Assembly: GCF_016031655.1 (NCBI RefSeq)
Contig: NZ_JACCHQ010000001.1
Span: 310,001-374,000 of the forward strand
Reading direction: 5' to 3'
Source: Bradyrhizobium glycinis
Lineage (GTDB): Bacteria > Pseudomonadota > Alphaproteobacteria > Rhizobiales > Xanthobacteraceae
DNA length: 64,000 nucleotides
Each line of letters starts with the position of its first letter. The first letter of the stretch is position 1. Made by a program: the position numbers and the translations under genes. A model generated the notes under the pieces. The model was not told the origin of the DNA and did not search any database. It saw only the letters and a program-made list of their open reading frames with translations. Positions 25,274 through 34,830 of the stretch are shown one piece after another.

Positions 25274-28216
25274 GTGCTTATCAAGCGAACACATCAGCGT
25301 TCCGACCGCCGAGGTTCCGTCGCCGAATCCCTTGCGGGGCAGGGCGGGGGACTTGATCGCCGCACATTCCTGCGCAAGTCCGGTCTGGCGGGCGGCGCTC
25401 TGGCCGCGCTCGGGGCCATGCCGGTCGGCAACGTGCGCAAGGCGGAGGCGGCCGCCGCCGGCCCGCTCACGGCCGGTGCCACCGTCAAGAAGAGCATCTG
25501 CACGCATTGTGCCGTAGGCTGCACGGTGACGGCGGAAGTCCTCAACGGAGTCTGGATCGGGCAAGAACCCAGCTGGGATTCGCCGATCAACCGTGGCTCG
25601 CATTGCGCCAAGGGCGCGTCAGTGCGCGAGCTCGTGCACAGCGATCGCCGCCTGCGCTATCCGATGAAACTGGTGAACGGGCAGTGGACGCGCGTGTCGT
25701 GGGACACGGCGGTAAACGAGATCGGCGACAAGCTGCTGCAGGTTCGCGAGAAGTCGGGCAGCGATTCGGTCTATTGGCTCGGCTCGGCCAAGATGACCAA
25801 CGAAGGAGCCTACCTGTTCCGCAAGTTCGGCGCGTTCTGGGGCACCAACAACACCGATCACCAGGCGCGGATCTGCCACTCCACCACCGTCACCGGCGTC
25901 GCCAATACCTGGGGTTATGGCGCGATGACGAACAGTATCAACGACATGCGCAACTCCAAGACGATGCTGTTCATCGGTAGCAACGCGGCGGAAGCGCATC
26001 CGGTCAGCATGCAGCACCTGCTCGAATCCAAGGAGCTCAACAAGGCGAACTTCATCGTCTTCGATCCGCGCCTGACCCGCACCGCGGCGCATGCCACCGA
26101 ATATGTCCGGATCCGTCCCGGCACCGACATTCCGGTGCTCTACGGCATGATGTGGCACATCCTGAAGAACGGCTGGGAGGACAAGGAATTCATTGCCCAG
26201 CGCGTCTACGGCTTCGACGACCTGCGCAAGGAGGTCGAGAAATGGAATCCGCAGGAGGTCGAGCGCGTCACCGGTGTGCCCGCCGCGCAGCTCGAGCGCG
26301 TCGCCAAGACGTTCGCGACGGTCAAGCCCGCGACCATCATCTGGTGCATGGGCCAGACCCAGCACACGGTCGGCACCGCCAACGTGCGGGCGAGCTGTAT
26401 CGCGCTGCTGATGACGGGCAACGTCGGCAAGGCCGGGGCCGGCGCCAACATTCTGCGCGGCCATGACAACGTGCAGGGCGCGACCGACGTCGGCCTCGAT
26501 ATCGTGACGTTGCCGTTCTATTACGGCCTCGCTGAAGGCGCCTGGAAGCACTGGTCCCGGGTCTGGGAGGTCGATTACGACTATCTCGTCTCCCGCTTCG
26601 ACGAGAAGAAGCAGATGGAGACGCCAGGCATCCCGCTGACGCGCTGGTTCGATGCCGCGCTGTTGCCGAAGACCGACGTCGCACAGAAGGACAACGTTAA
26701 GGCGGTGTTCGTGCAAGGCCACGCCAGCAACAGCATCACGCGCATTCCCGAATCGCTGAAGGGCCTGAAGGCGCTCGAGCTGCTGGTGATCGCCGATCCG
26801 CACCCGACCACCTGGGCGTCTCTGGCGGTCGAGGCCGGACGCAAGGACGGCGTCTATATCCTGCCGGTGGCGACGCAGTTCGAATGCACGGGATCGCGCG
26901 TCGCATCCAACCGCTCGATGCAGTGGGGCGAGCAGATCGTCAAGCCGATCTTCGAATCCAAGGACGACCTCGAGATCATCTATCTGATGGCCAAGAAGCT
27001 CGGCTTCGCCGACAAGATGTTCAAGAACATCAAGGTCGAGAACAATCTCCCGGTCGCCGAGGACGTGCTGCGCGAGATCAACCGTGGAAGCTGGTCGACC
27101 GGCTATTGCGGTCAGTCGCCGGAGCGCATCAAGGCGCATATGAAGAACCAGCACAAGTTCGACCTGGTGACGTTGCGCGCCCCCAAGGACGATCCGGAAG
27201 TCGGCGGCGATTATTACGGCCTGCCTTGGCCGTGCTGGGGCTCACCCGAGGTGAAGCATCCCGGCTCGCCGCTCCTCTACAATAACAATCTGCACGTCAT
27301 GGACGGCGGCGGCGCATTCCGTCCGCGCTTCGGCATCGAGCGCGAGGAGAAGCTGGCCGACGGCACGACGCGGAAGGTGAGCCTGCTCGCCGACAAGTCC
27401 TTCTCCAAGGGCTCGGAGATCGAGGACGGCTATCCCGAGTTCACGCTGGCAAGCCTGAAGAAGCTCGGCTGGGACAAGGATCTCACCGAGGCTGAGATGG
27501 CGACGATCCAGCGGGTCAACCCGGCCAATCCGGATGCGGTGTCCTGGGCGCTCGACCTCTCCGGCGGCATCCAGCGCGTCGCGCTGAAGCATGGCTGCGT
27601 GCCCTTCGGCAACGGCAAGGCGCGCATGAATGCGTTCGGTCTGCCGGATCCGATCCCGGTGCATCGCGAGCCGATCTACACGCCGCGCGTCGACCTCGTC
27701 GAGAAGTATCCCACCTTGCCCGATGCCAAGCAATTCCGGCTGCCCAACATCGGCTTCTCGGTGCAGAAGGCGGCGGTGGAGAAGGGGATCGCCAAGCAGT
27801 TCCCGCTGATCCTCTCCTCCGGGCGTCTCGTCGAGTACGAAGGCGGCGGCGAGGAAACCCGTACCAATCCGTGGCTCGCCGAATTGCAGCAGGACATGTT
27901 CATCGAGATCAGCCCGGCTGATGCCGCCGATCGCGGCATCAAGGACGGCGGCTGGGTCTGGGTGAGCGGCGCCGAGAACAATTCAAGGGCCAAGATGAAG
28001 GCGCTGGTGACCGAACGCGTCGGCAAGGGCGTCGCCTGGATGCCGTTCCATTTTGGCGGCTGGCTCGGCGGCAACGACCTGCGCAAGAACTATCCCGCCG
28101 GCACCGATCCGATCGTGCTGGGCGAGAGCGCCAACACGATCACGAGCTACGGCTACGATCCCGCAACGGGCATGCAGGAGCCGAAGGTCACGCTTTGTCA
28201 GATCGTCGCAGCCTGA
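25274..28216 (+). CDS. fdhA: Formate dehydrogenase major (molybdopterin) subunit, Cys-type, Tat-exported
   Basis: 980 residues from a GTG. A Tat motif (DRRTFLRKSGLAGGALAALG) lies near residues 28-48. The 4Fe-4S ligands Cys76, Cys79, Cys83 and a fourth Cys near 111 (SICTHCAVGCTV ... GSHCAKGAS) precede the molybdopterin-guanine-dinucleotide domains. Cys201, in QARICHSTTV, occupies the place of the selenocysteine of E. coli FdnG, with the catalytic His next to it, so no UGA recoding is needed. It oxidises formate to CO2 in the periplasm and passes electrons to the beta subunit. It follows the Tat peptide gene by 14 bases. Confidence 0.95.
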   Translation: MLIKRTHQRSDRRGSVAESLAGQGGGLDRRTFLRKSGLAGGALAALGAMPVGNVRKAEAAAAGPLTAGATVKKSICTHCAVGCTVTAEVLNGVWIGQEPSWDSPINRGSHCAKGASVRELVHSDRRLRYPMKLVNGQWTRVSWDTAVNEIGDKLLQVREKSGSDSVYWLGSAKMTNEGAYLFRKFGAFWGTNNTDHQARICHSTTVTGVANTWGYGAMTNSINDMRNSKTMLFIGSNAAEAHPVSMQHLLESKELNKANFIVFDPRLTRTAAHATEYVRIRPGTDIPVLYGMMWHILKNGWEDKEFIAQRVYGFDDLRKEVEKWNPQEVERVTGVPAAQLERVAKTFATVKPATIIWCMGQTQHTVGTANVRASCIALLMTGNVGKAGAGANILRGHDNVQGATDVGLDIVTLPFYYGLAEGAWKHWSRVWEVDYDYLVSRFDEKKQMETPGIPLTRWFDAALLPKTDVAQKDNVKAVFVQGHASNSITRIPESLKGLKALELLVIADPHPTTWASLAVEAGRKDGVYILPVATQFECTGSRVASNRSMQWGEQIVKPIFESKDDLEIIYLMAKKLGFADKMFKNIKVENNLPVAEDVLREINRGSWSTGYCGQSPERIKAHMKNQHKFDLVTLRAPKDDPEVGGDYYGLPWPCWGSPEVKHPGSPLLYNNNLHVMDGGGAFRPRFGIEREEKLADGTTRKVSLLADKSFSKGSEIEDGYPEFTLASLKKLGWDKDLTEAEMATIQRVNPANPDAVSWALDLSGGIQRVALKHGCVPFGNGKARMNAFGLPDPIPVHREPIYTPRVDLVEKYPTLPDAKQFRLPNIGFSVQKAAVEKGIAKQFPLILSSGRLVEYEGGGEETRTNPWLAELQQDMFIEISPADAADRGIKDGGWVWVSGAENNSRAKMKALVTERVGKGVAWMPFHFGGWLGGNDLRKNYPAGTDPIVLGESANTITSYGYDPATGMQEPKVTLCQIVAA

Positions 28217-28229
28217 GAGGAGCAAGCAC

Positions 28230-28826
28230 ATGGCTCGGATGAAATTTCTCTGCGACGCTGATCGCTGCATCGAGTGCAACGCCTGCGTCACCGCCTGCAA
28301 GAACGAGCACGAGGTGCCCTGGGGCATCAACCGGCGGCGCGTCGTCACCATCAACGACGGCAAGCCGGGCGAGCGCTCGATCTCGATGGCCTGCATGCAC
28401 TGCACGGACGCCCCTTGCGCAGCGGTGTGTCCGGTGAACTGCTTCTACACCACGGCCGATGCCGTGGTGCTGCACTCCAAGGACCTCTGCATCGGCTGCG
28501 GCTATTGCTTCTACGCCTGTCCGTTCGGCGCGCCGCAATATCCGAAGGTCGGAAACTTCGGTTCCCGCGGCAAGATGGACAAATGCACCTATTGCGCCGG
28601 TGGCCCGGAGGCCGACGGCAGCAAGGAGGAATACGCGAAATACGGTGCGAACCGGCTGGCCGAAGGCAAGCTGCCGCTGTGCGCCGAGATGTGCTCGACC
28701 AAATCCCTGCTTGCCGGCGACGGCGAGATCATTGCGCAGATCTACAAGGAGCGCGTCATGAAGCGCGGTTACGGCTCGGGTGCATGGGGCTGGAAGACCG
28801 CATATCGCGAGACAATCGAGTCCTGA
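28230..28826 (+). CDS. fdh3B: Formate dehydrogenase beta subunit, FDH3-type 4Fe-4S protein
   Basis: 198 residues with four Cys-rich clusters: CIECNACVTACKNEH, CMHCTDAPCAAVCPVNC, CIGCGYCFYACPFG and CTYCAGG with a later CAEMCSTKSL. This is the four-cluster ferredoxin type that relays electrons from the catalytic subunit to the membrane cytochrome b. There is no signal of its own, so it is probably carried out by the Tat signal of FdhA. It starts 13 bases after fdhA with AGAGGAGC upstream. Confidence 0.94.
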   Translation: MARMKFLCDADRCIECNACVTACKNEHEVPWGINRRRVVTINDGKPGERSISMACMHCTDAPCAAVCPVNCFYTTADAVVLHSKDLCIGCGYCFYACPFGAPQYPKVGNFGSRGKMDKCTYCAGGPEADGSKEEYAKYGANRLAEGKLPLCAEMCSTKSLLAGDGEIIAQIYKERVMKRGYGSGAWGWKTAYRETIES

Positions 28827-28866
28827 GGTGGGCAGCCGAAGGGTGCGCAAGACCGGGGAGGACGTG

Positions 28867-29868
28867 ATGGCGTCGTTTGGAAGGTTCATTCGTCTGGCGC
28901 TGGGCGCCTGGGCGCTGCTTCTTTTGGTGAGCATGGCGCCCGCGAGCGCTCAGCAGGTCAATCCGACCGCGAGCTCGGTCAAGGAGCAGCAGCTTCTGCA
29001 GGAGCTCAACCGGATCCAGGGCCGCGTCAGCATTCCCGATCAGCGCTCCGGCGTGCTCGAGCAGCCGCAGGGACGGGAATGGCGGGAGTTCCGTAACGTG
29101 ACGCTGCGCTGGATCGGCGGCATCGCCATCCTGGGCATGATCGTGGCCATCGTGATCTTCTATCTCACCGTCGGGATGGTGCGTCTCGAAGCCGGACGGT
29201 CCGGCCGCACCATCGTGCGCTTCAACGCATTCGAGCGGTTCGTGCACTGGCTGACGGCGACCTGCTTCATCGTGCTGGCCATTTCCGGGCTGAACATTAC
29301 GTTCGGCCGGCCGCTCTTGCTGCCGCTGATCGGTTTCGAGGCGTTTTCGGAATGGTCGCAATGGGCCAAGTACGCCCACAATTATCTGAGCTTCCCATTC
29401 ACGCTCGGCGTCGTCCTGATCTTCCTGATGTGGATCGGCGGCAATATCCCGAACAAGGTCGATATCGAATGGGCCAAGCGCGGGGGCGGCATGATCGGAC
29501 ATGACCATCCGCCGGCCTACCGCTTCAACGCCGGCCAGAAGATGATCTATTGGATCGTCGTGATCGGCGGTGGACTGGTCGCAGCTTCGGGCTACGCGCT
29601 GATGTTCCCGTTCTACGGCACGGGGATCGAGGGCATGCAAATGGCCCAGATCGTCCACTCCATCGTGGCGGTCCTGTTCGTCGCGGCGATGATTGGGCAC
29701 ATCTATATCGGCACGATCGGGATGGAAGGCGCGTTCGAGGCCATGGGCTCGGGCGAAGTCGACGTCAACTGGGCGCGCGAGCACCACAGCCTCTGGCTCG
29801 ACGAGCAGATGGCGCGAACGGGACCGAACGACGGGCAGCCGCAACCCGCGACCGCAGCGGCCGAATAG
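28867..29868 (+). CDS. Formate dehydrogenase gamma subunit (cytochrome b556-type)
   Basis: 333 residues. A signal-like segment (LALGAWALLLLVSMAPASA) is followed by a periplasmic stretch to about residue 75, one helix (WIGGIAILGMIVAIVIFYLT), then the cytochrome b core with helices beginning RFVHWLTATCFIVLAISGLN and FPFTLGVVLIFLMWIGGNIP, and ending MIGHIYIGTIGMEGAFEAM. His residues in these helices would bind two haems b. It passes electrons from formate to quinone. GGGGAGG precedes the GTG-ATG pair; ATG at 28867 is used. Confidence 0.92.
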   Translation: MASFGRFIRLALGAWALLLLVSMAPASAQQVNPTASSVKEQQLLQELNRIQGRVSIPDQRSGVLEQPQGREWREFRNVTLRWIGGIAILGMIVAIVIFYLTVGMVRLEAGRSGRTIVRFNAFERFVHWLTATCFIVLAISGLNITFGRPLLLPLIGFEAFSEWSQWAKYAHNYLSFPFTLGVVLIFLMWIGGNIPNKVDIEWAKRGGGMIGHDHPPAYRFNAGQKMIYWIVVIGGGLVAASGYALMFPFYGTGIEGMQMAQIVHSIVAVLFVAAMIGHIYIGTIGMEGAFEAMGSGEVDVNWAREHHSLWLDEQMARTGPNDGQPQPATAAAE

Positions 29869-29882
29869 GGCGAGCCTGCCGG

Positions 29883-30083
29883 CTACCGCGGCTCTTTCGC
29901 AAACAAGACGGAGCGGTCCTGCAGCTCCTGCTCGGGAAGCTTGTCGGCCTGGCCCGTTTGCATGTCTTGAATGGACGCCATGCCGGGCTGACCGACATGA
30001 GATACTGCATATGGCCTGAACACGGTATTGGCCGCACCGGCGAGAAGCATGGCTGCAATAAGCGAGAGCATGAGGAGTTTCAT
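29883..30083 (-). CDS. Small exported protein of unknown function
   Basis: 66 residues on the opposite strand to the formate operon. The N-terminus MKLLMLSLIAAMLLAGAANT is a clear signal peptide; the mature part (about 45 residues, PYAVSHVGQPGMASIQDMQT...) is polar with no Cys. GGAGA precedes the ATG. It converges on the cytochrome b gene with a 14-base gap. No family is recognised. Confidence 0.6.
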   Translation of the reverse strand: MKLLMLSLIAAMLLAGAANTVFRPYAVSHVGQPGMASIQDMQTGQADKLPEQELQDRSVLFAKEPR

Positions 30084-30420
30084 GCGCGTCTCCGTCTGCC
30101 ATCTCCACCCGGCACGAGGGGTACATCCGGATCGTCGAATCGGATGTGAACCGCTTCACAGCGATCGGTTCCATTTGCGCGGGCGGCCCGAGCTCCCCCT
30201 GGCGAGCGTCAACTTCGTCGTCAAGGTGGATATCTGCTTGCCAATGGCAGCGCCCCATCCCGCACCTGGCGCTGTGATCGGTTGACGCCGAATTCCTCCA
30301 TCAGGCCAGTCATTTGGCTTCCGTTCCGTCGGCTCGTCAGGGGCAGCGCGAAACTGGTCCGGCTCTTGCTCTTGCCAGTATGAGAGTTTTTGATAAACGT
30401 CATACTGTAAAGGCGGGCGA
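30084..30420. other. 337-base region upstream of the nickel permease
   Basis: No credible gene is seen. It carries the promoter of the small exported protein on one side and, near its right end, the NikR-type operator that precedes the nickel permease. Confidence 0.5.
30376..30407. promoter_or_regulatory. NikR-type operator before the nickel permease
   Basis: CAGTATGA (30376-30383) and TCATACTG (30400-30407) are perfect inverted copies exactly 16 bases apart. The core GTATGA-N16-TCATAC is identical to the established E. coli NikR operator consensus. It ends 13 bases before the permease start at 30421, a position that fits repression by nickel-loaded NikR. No nikR gene is in the window. Confidence 0.82.
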
Positions 30421-31497
30421 ATGGAACGAGTAGCGATGCGAACTTTGCGGGCGGTCGAGCCCGGAACGGTGGCGCTGCTCGGCGGGCTCGTCGCCGTCAA
30501 CCTCGCCGCATGGGCCTGGGCCTTCACGCTGTTCGGCGAGCGCCCGACGGTGATGGCGACCGCCTTGCTGGCCTGGGTGTTCGGCCTGCGTCACGCCGTT
30601 GACGCCGACCACATTGCCGCGATCGACAACGTCGTGCGCAAGCTGATGCATGGCGGAGAGACGCCGCGCAGCGTCGGCCTCTATTTCGCGCTCGGCCATT
30701 CCACCGTTGTCGTGGTGGCGACCATGCTGCTGGCACTGGGCGTCGTGAGCCTTGGCGGCGACAGCCTCCTCAAGGAGGTCGGCGGTCTCATCGGCACCTC
30801 GGTCTCGGCGCTGTTCCTGCTTGCGGTTGCCGCGATCAATCTCGTCATCTTCGCCGGCCTGTGGCGGACGTTTCGCGCTGCGCGGGAGGGCGTTCACGAT
30901 GCTGCGCAGCTCGATGCGCTGCTTGCCGGCCGTGGTGTCCTGGCGCGGCTGCTCGGCCCGATGTTCCGCCTGGTGACGAAGCCCTGGCACATGTATCCGC
31001 TCGGCTTCCTGTTCGGACTCGGCTTCGACACCGCGACCGAGATCAGCCTGCTCAGCATCTCCGCCAGCGAAGCCGCGCGCGGCGCCTCGCTCGTTGATGT
31101 GCTGGTTTTCCCCGCGCTGTTCGCTGCAGGCATGGCGCTGGTCGACACGGCCGATTCCGCGCTGATGGTGAGTGCCTATCGCTGGGCCTTCGTCGATCCC
31201 TTGCGCAAGCTTTGGTACAATCTCACGATCACCGGCGCCTCCGTGGCGGTTGCACTGTTCATCGGCGGGATCGAGGCGCTTGGCCTGATCAGCGATCGGC
31301 TTGGCCTCTCCGGCGGCGCATGGGCGCTGGTCGAGGACCTCAACGAGTCGCTTGCCAATGTCGGCTTTGTCGTGATCGCGCTGTTCGCGGTCGCATGGCT
31401 CGCCTCGGTCGTGCTCTATCGCCGCATGTTCGCGAAAGACCGTCGCCGCGCCGGCACGAAAGTCTTGGAATGCGCCGATGCGACCGAGGCGGCCTGA
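30421..31497 (+). CDS. High-affinity nickel permease, HoxN/HupN/NixA (NiCoT) family
   Basis: 358 residues, about eight membrane segments. The NiCoT signature is clear: LRHAVDADHIAAIDN (the HX4DH motif), LYFALGHSTVVVVATM, and GLGFDTATEISLL. These residues bind and select Ni2+ (or Co2+). The protein imports nickel across the inner membrane, for urease or hydrogenase; formate dehydrogenase itself uses Mo or W, so this need not serve the neighbouring operon. ATG at 30421 is used; ATG at 30436 is possible. The NikR-type site just upstream indicates nickel rather than cobalt. Confidence 0.92.
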   Translation: MERVAMRTLRAVEPGTVALLGGLVAVNLAAWAWAFTLFGERPTVMATALLAWVFGLRHAVDADHIAAIDNVVRKLMHGGETPRSVGLYFALGHSTVVVVATMLLALGVVSLGGDSLLKEVGGLIGTSVSALFLLAVAAINLVIFAGLWRTFRAAREGVHDAAQLDALLAGRGVLARLLGPMFRLVTKPWHMYPLGFLFGLGFDTATEISLLSISASEAARGASLVDVLVFPALFAAGMALVDTADSALMVSAYRWAFVDPLRKLWYNLTITGASVAVALFIGGIEALGLISDRLGLSGGAWALVEDLNESLANVGFVVIALFAVAWLASVVLYRRMFAKDRRRAGTKVLECADATEAA

Positions 31498-31544
31498 GCC
31501 CGCTCATCGCGGCGGCGTTTTCGAGCCTACCAAAGGATCCTCCT

Positions 31545-32609
31545 TCACCGTTGCTCGGACATCGTCAGCCGGCTGCGTGCTGGATGCCGCGTCCTGCGCG
31601 CGGCGATGGCCGGCACGAGCGTTGGCGATTCCCCGGCGAGACGGAGCGCGAAATAGGCAATGGTCGCTTGAAGGCCGTCCTTCAACGCCACCCTCGGACG
31701 CCATCCCAGAATCTTCTCGGCGGCATCGATCACGGGCTTGCGCCGCTTGGGATCGTCCTTTGGCAAGGGCTCGAAGCGCAGCGGGGAGGCCGATTCGGTG
31801 CATGCCAGCACTTCACGGGCGATGGCCTCGATCGTGACCTCGTGCGGATTGCCGAGATTGCACGGGCCGGTGACCGAGGCGGGGCTCTCCATCAGGAGCT
31901 GAAGCCCCCGCACGAGATCGTCGACGAAGCAGAAGCTGCGGGTCTGCGTGCCCTTGCCGTAGATCGTGATCGGCTCTCCGCGCAGGGCCTGCACGATGAA
32001 GTTGGAGACGACGCGGCCGTCGTTCTCGAGCATGCGCGGCCCGTAAGTGTTGAAGATGCGCGCGACCTTGATCTCGGTCCCGTGCATGCGCCGGTAGTCG
32101 AACATCAGCGTCTCCGCGGCGCGCTTGCCCTCGTCGTAGCAGGCCCGCGGCCCGATCGGATTGACGTTGCCGAGATAGGATTCCGGCTGCGGATGCATCT
32201 CCGGGTCGCCGTACACCTCGCTGGTGGAGGCCTGGAGAATCCGGGAGGCCTTCTGCCGCGCTAGTTCGAGCAGGTTGATCGAGCCGAGCACGCAGGTCTT
32301 CATCGTTCCGACCGGATCGACTTGATAGTGGCGGGGCGAAGCCGGGCAGGCGAGGCTGTAGATCCGATCGATCTCGCCCTCGATGTCGATGGGATCGCGC
32401 ACGTCATGCTCGATGAAGCGGAAGTTCGGATGGTTGAGCAGGGGCCGAATGTTGTCGGTGGTCCCCGTGAATAAATTGTCCAGGCAGATCACCGTGCTGC
32501 CGCGTTGCAGGAGCGCGTCGCAGAGATGCGATCCGATGAAGCCGGCGCCGCCGGCGACGAGGACCGTCGGCGAGCGGCGGGATGCGTGGATGCGGGTCTG
32601 GAGCGTCAT
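31545..32609 (-). CDS. UDP-glucuronate decarboxylase (UDP-xylose synthase)
   Basis: 354 residues of the extended SDR fold. The NAD loop is [20 protein letters not shown], the catalytic region is [10 protein letters not shown] followed by [20 protein letters not shown] (Tyr and Lys of YX3K), and [20 protein letters not shown] is typical of UXS enzymes. It turns UDP-glucuronate into UDP-xylose, giving a pentose donor. It is the last gene of a same-strand cluster with four glycosyltransferases upstream, 11 bases from the nearest. The C-terminal 25 residues ([18 protein letters not shown]) are an extra basic tail. Confidence 0.9.
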   Translation of the reverse strand: MTLQTRIHASRRSPTVLVAGGAGFIGSHLCDALLQRGSTVICLDNLFTGTTDNIRPLLNHPNFRFIEHDVRDPIDIEGEIDRIYSLACPASPRHYQVDPVGTMKTCVLGSINLLELARQKASRILQASTSEVYGDPEMHPQPESYLGNVNPIGPRACYDEGKRAAETLMFDYRRMHGTEIKVARIFNTYGPRMLENDGRVVSNFIVQALRGEPITIYGKGTQTRSFCFVDDLVRGLQLLMESPASVTGPCNLGNPHEVTIEAIAREVLACTESASPLRFEPLPKDDPKRRKPVIDAAEKILGWRPRVALKDGLQATIAYFALRLAGESPTLVPAIAARRTRHPARSRLTMSEQR

Positions 32610-32620
32610 GATATGACCTT

Positions 32621-33745
32621 TCAGAGTTGGGCGACCTGCATGGGGCGAACGACGGGGAGGGGGGCCGTCTTGCGGCGACGCCGCGCGGCGGCCTCGGCGT
32701 AATAGGTCTCCAGCTGTCGCGCGCGATGGTCGGGGGTGTGCTCGGCGAGAACCCGCCGCCGCGCGTTGTGCGCGATCGTGCGCCGTTGCTCCTCTGGCAT
32801 GTCCCGCAGGATCTCGACGACCTCGCGTGGGCCGGTTGCCAGCAGGATTTCTTTCGAGGGCGCGAAGATCGTCTCGATCCCGGGCCAGCGGTCCGAGATC
32901 ACCGGCGTGCCGCAGGCGGCCGCCTCGAACAGCCGGACGCTCGGGGAGAAGCCCAGTGCCTTCATGTCGGCGCGGGTGACGTTCAGCGCGAAACGTTGCG
33001 CCGCGTAGAACTCCGGATGCTGCTTCGGCGAGAGGTGCTCGATCCGGGCGACGTTGGCGGGCCAGGCGATATTGTCCGGATATTGCGCGCCGGCGACGAC
33101 GAATTGGTCGGACGATAGCGTGCGCGCCGGTGCGAGCAGCAGTTCGTCGAGAACGGGCTGCCGGTCCTCGCTGTAGGTCCCGAGATAACCGAGCGCCCAT
33201 TTCGGCTGTGCCTGCTTCGGTGCGTAGATCTCCGCGTCCGCGCTGCAATAGAGCACACGTGCGAGCGGACTGCCGTAGCCCTGCTCGATCATGACGGGCA
33301 CCGGTCCGCCGCTGAACGACAGATAGAGATCGAAGCGCGGAATCATTGCCGCCGAGAGATAGTCGAGGCCTTGCTCCAGCCGCGCCAAAGTGACCGGCGT
33401 GTCGATGTCGTAGAACGCCGTGACGCCCCTCGCATGGGTCGTCGTCCATTCGGCGAGCGCGATGCCGTCGGGGACATAGGAGCCGATGATCACCAGATCG
33501 GCATCGCGGATCAGCTTGCCGAACTGGCGCGGAACATCCTTCGGCGATTGGTACAGCTCGACAGTCCAGGCAGAGGGCTTGGTCAGGTCACGGTGATCCC
33601 GATACCAGGGCACGTCCCGTTCCAGGAACGTGACGCGGTGACCTCGTCGCGCCAAGGCTTCGATCAGGGCGCGGTAGGTCGTGGCATGACCGTTGCCCCA
33701 GGACGAAGTGACCGAAAGACCGATGACGACGATGGAGAGATTCAT
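32621..33745 (-). CDS. CgeB-like glycosyltransferase (paralogue 1)
   Basis: 374 residues. It begins [20 protein letters not shown], a motif shared with three neighbours, and the C-terminal domain has [20 protein letters not shown] and [20 protein letters not shown], the nucleotide-sugar binding region of CgeB/GT4-like proteins. It overlaps the next upstream gene by four bases. Acceptor and donor are unknown; the UDP-xylose synthase next door suggests xylose. It is most like the glycosyltransferase at 44424-45527. Confidence 0.8.
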   Translation of the reverse strand: MNLSIVVIGLSVTSSWGNGHATTYRALIEALARRGHRVTFLERDVPWYRDHRDLTKPSAWTVELYQSPKDVPRQFGKLIRDADLVIIGSYVPDGIALAEWTTTHARGVTAFYDIDTPVTLARLEQGLDYLSAAMIPRFDLYLSFSGGPVPVMIEQGYGSPLARVLYCSADAEIYAPKQAQPKWALGYLGTYSEDRQPVLDELLLAPARTLSSDQFVVAGAQYPDNIAWPANVARIEHLSPKQHPEFYAAQRFALNVTRADMKALGFSPSVRLFEAAACGTPVISDRWPGIETIFAPSKEILLATGPREVVEILRDMPEEQRRTIAHNARRRVLAEHTPDHRARQLETYYAEAAARRRRKTAPLPVVRPMQVAQL

Positions 33746-34830
33746 TCTGCTGCCTCGATTCGGGAGCTGTTGGCGACGAAGAGATCGTTGAACTGGCGGG
33801 CGCGCTGCCGGTAGGTGTGCTGGCTGAGGATGCGTGCGCGGGCGCGGCGGGCGATCGACCGGGCCCGCTCCGGGTTGAGCGCGGCGAGGTGCTCTGCCAC
33901 CTCGGCCCCGTCAGCGGCAACCAGCACCTCGCGGCCGGGTTCGAGGAAATGATCGATCCCGGCCCATTGGTCGGTGATCAGGCAGGCGCCGGCACCGATC
34001 GCTTCAAACACCCGTGTTGGCGGCGAGAAACCGTAGCGCGCCATGCTGTCGCGATTGACGTTGAGCGTGGCGAGCCCGGAGCCGAAGAACGCGTTGTGAT
34101 CGGCGGTGCCGACATGGCCGACCTTGCGCAGATTGGCGGAGGCGTCCTTGTCGTCCCAGCCGGAGCCGCCGAGCACGAAGGACTTCTTGGGCAGGCGGCG
34201 TGCAACGTCGAGAAAGAAATGCTCGACACGTTTCTCGCGGTCAGGCAGGCGGTTCGCCAGCAGGCTGAGATCGCAGGCGAAGCGCGGATTGGGCGGCGAG
34301 GGAAAATGCGTGGCCGGATCGAGCGCGTTGTAGATCGGCACGCAGTCCCGCGCGCCCACCGATCGATATGCGGATACGACGGGCTCGCCGCCGCCATAGG
34401 TCAGGACCATATCGTAGCACGGGATCGCGCGATGCAGATGATGCTGCGGATAGCCATCCATCGCCTCGAGCGTGGCGGGAGCATCGACGTCCCAATAGAT
34501 CCGAGTCAGCCGCGACGTCAGCGCGGCGACGGCGTTCTCCAGCTCGAGATCAAAGACGCCGACGCCGCTGGCCTTGACCAGCATGTCGGCCGATTGTGCG
34601 GCCTCGTCGAGGGAGCGGCGCCAGCCGTCCGAGGTTGCGGGGTAGACGACCACCCTGGCCCAATCCGGCTCGTCGATATCGCGATGCGACTGGCGCTCGA
34701 AGGCGTCGGGCTCGTAGAAGGTGACCTCGTGGCCGAGCGCCGCGATCTCCTTCAGCATGCCGCGGTAGTAGGTGGCGGCGCCATTCCAATAGGACGAGAC
34801 CAGGCTGGATCCGAAGAAGCAGATCTTCAT
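33742..34830 (-). CDS. CgeB-like glycosyltransferase (paralogue 2)
   Basis: 362 residues, starting KICFFGSSLVSSYWNGAATY. The C-terminal half has LNVNRDSMARYGFSPPTRVF and EAIGAGACLITDQWAGIDHF, matching the CgeB-type sugar-nucleotide domain. It overlaps both neighbours by four bases. It is divergent in sequence from paralogue 1 but keeps the SS-W-NG-A pattern near residue 10. Cytoplasmic, no membrane segment seen. Confidence 0.8.
   Translation of the reverse strand: MKICFFGSSLVSSYWNGAATYYRGMLKEIAALGHEVTFYEPDAFERQSHRDIDEPDWARVVVYPATSDGWRRSLDEAAQSADMLVKASGVGVFDLELENAVAALTSRLTRIYWDVDAPATLEAMDGYPQHHLHRAIPCYDMVLTYGGGEPVVSAYRSVGARDCVPIYNALDPATHFPSPPNPRFACDLSLLANRLPDREKRVEHFFLDVARRLPKKSFVLGGSGWDDKDASANLRKVGHVGTADHNAFFGSGLATLNVNRDSMARYGFSPPTRVFEAIGAGACLITDQWAGIDHFLEPGREVLVAADGAEVAEHLAALNPERARSIARRARARILSQHTYRQRARQFNDLFVANSSRIEAAE

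Noticed and set aside
25874..25876. Possible selenocysteine position in FdhA
   Set aside because: The codon is TGC (Cys201), not TGA, so no recoding is involved.
25619..27154. 511-codon open frame opposite fdhA
   Set aside because: It lies wholly inside the well-supported fdhA gene and has low-complexity, His/Arg/Asp-rich composition typical of the antisense frame of GC-rich coding DNA.
30156..30527. Minus-strand frames (60-123 codons) upstream of the nickel permease
   Set aside because: They cross the NikR-type operator and the permease start, have no ribosome site and match no family I know.
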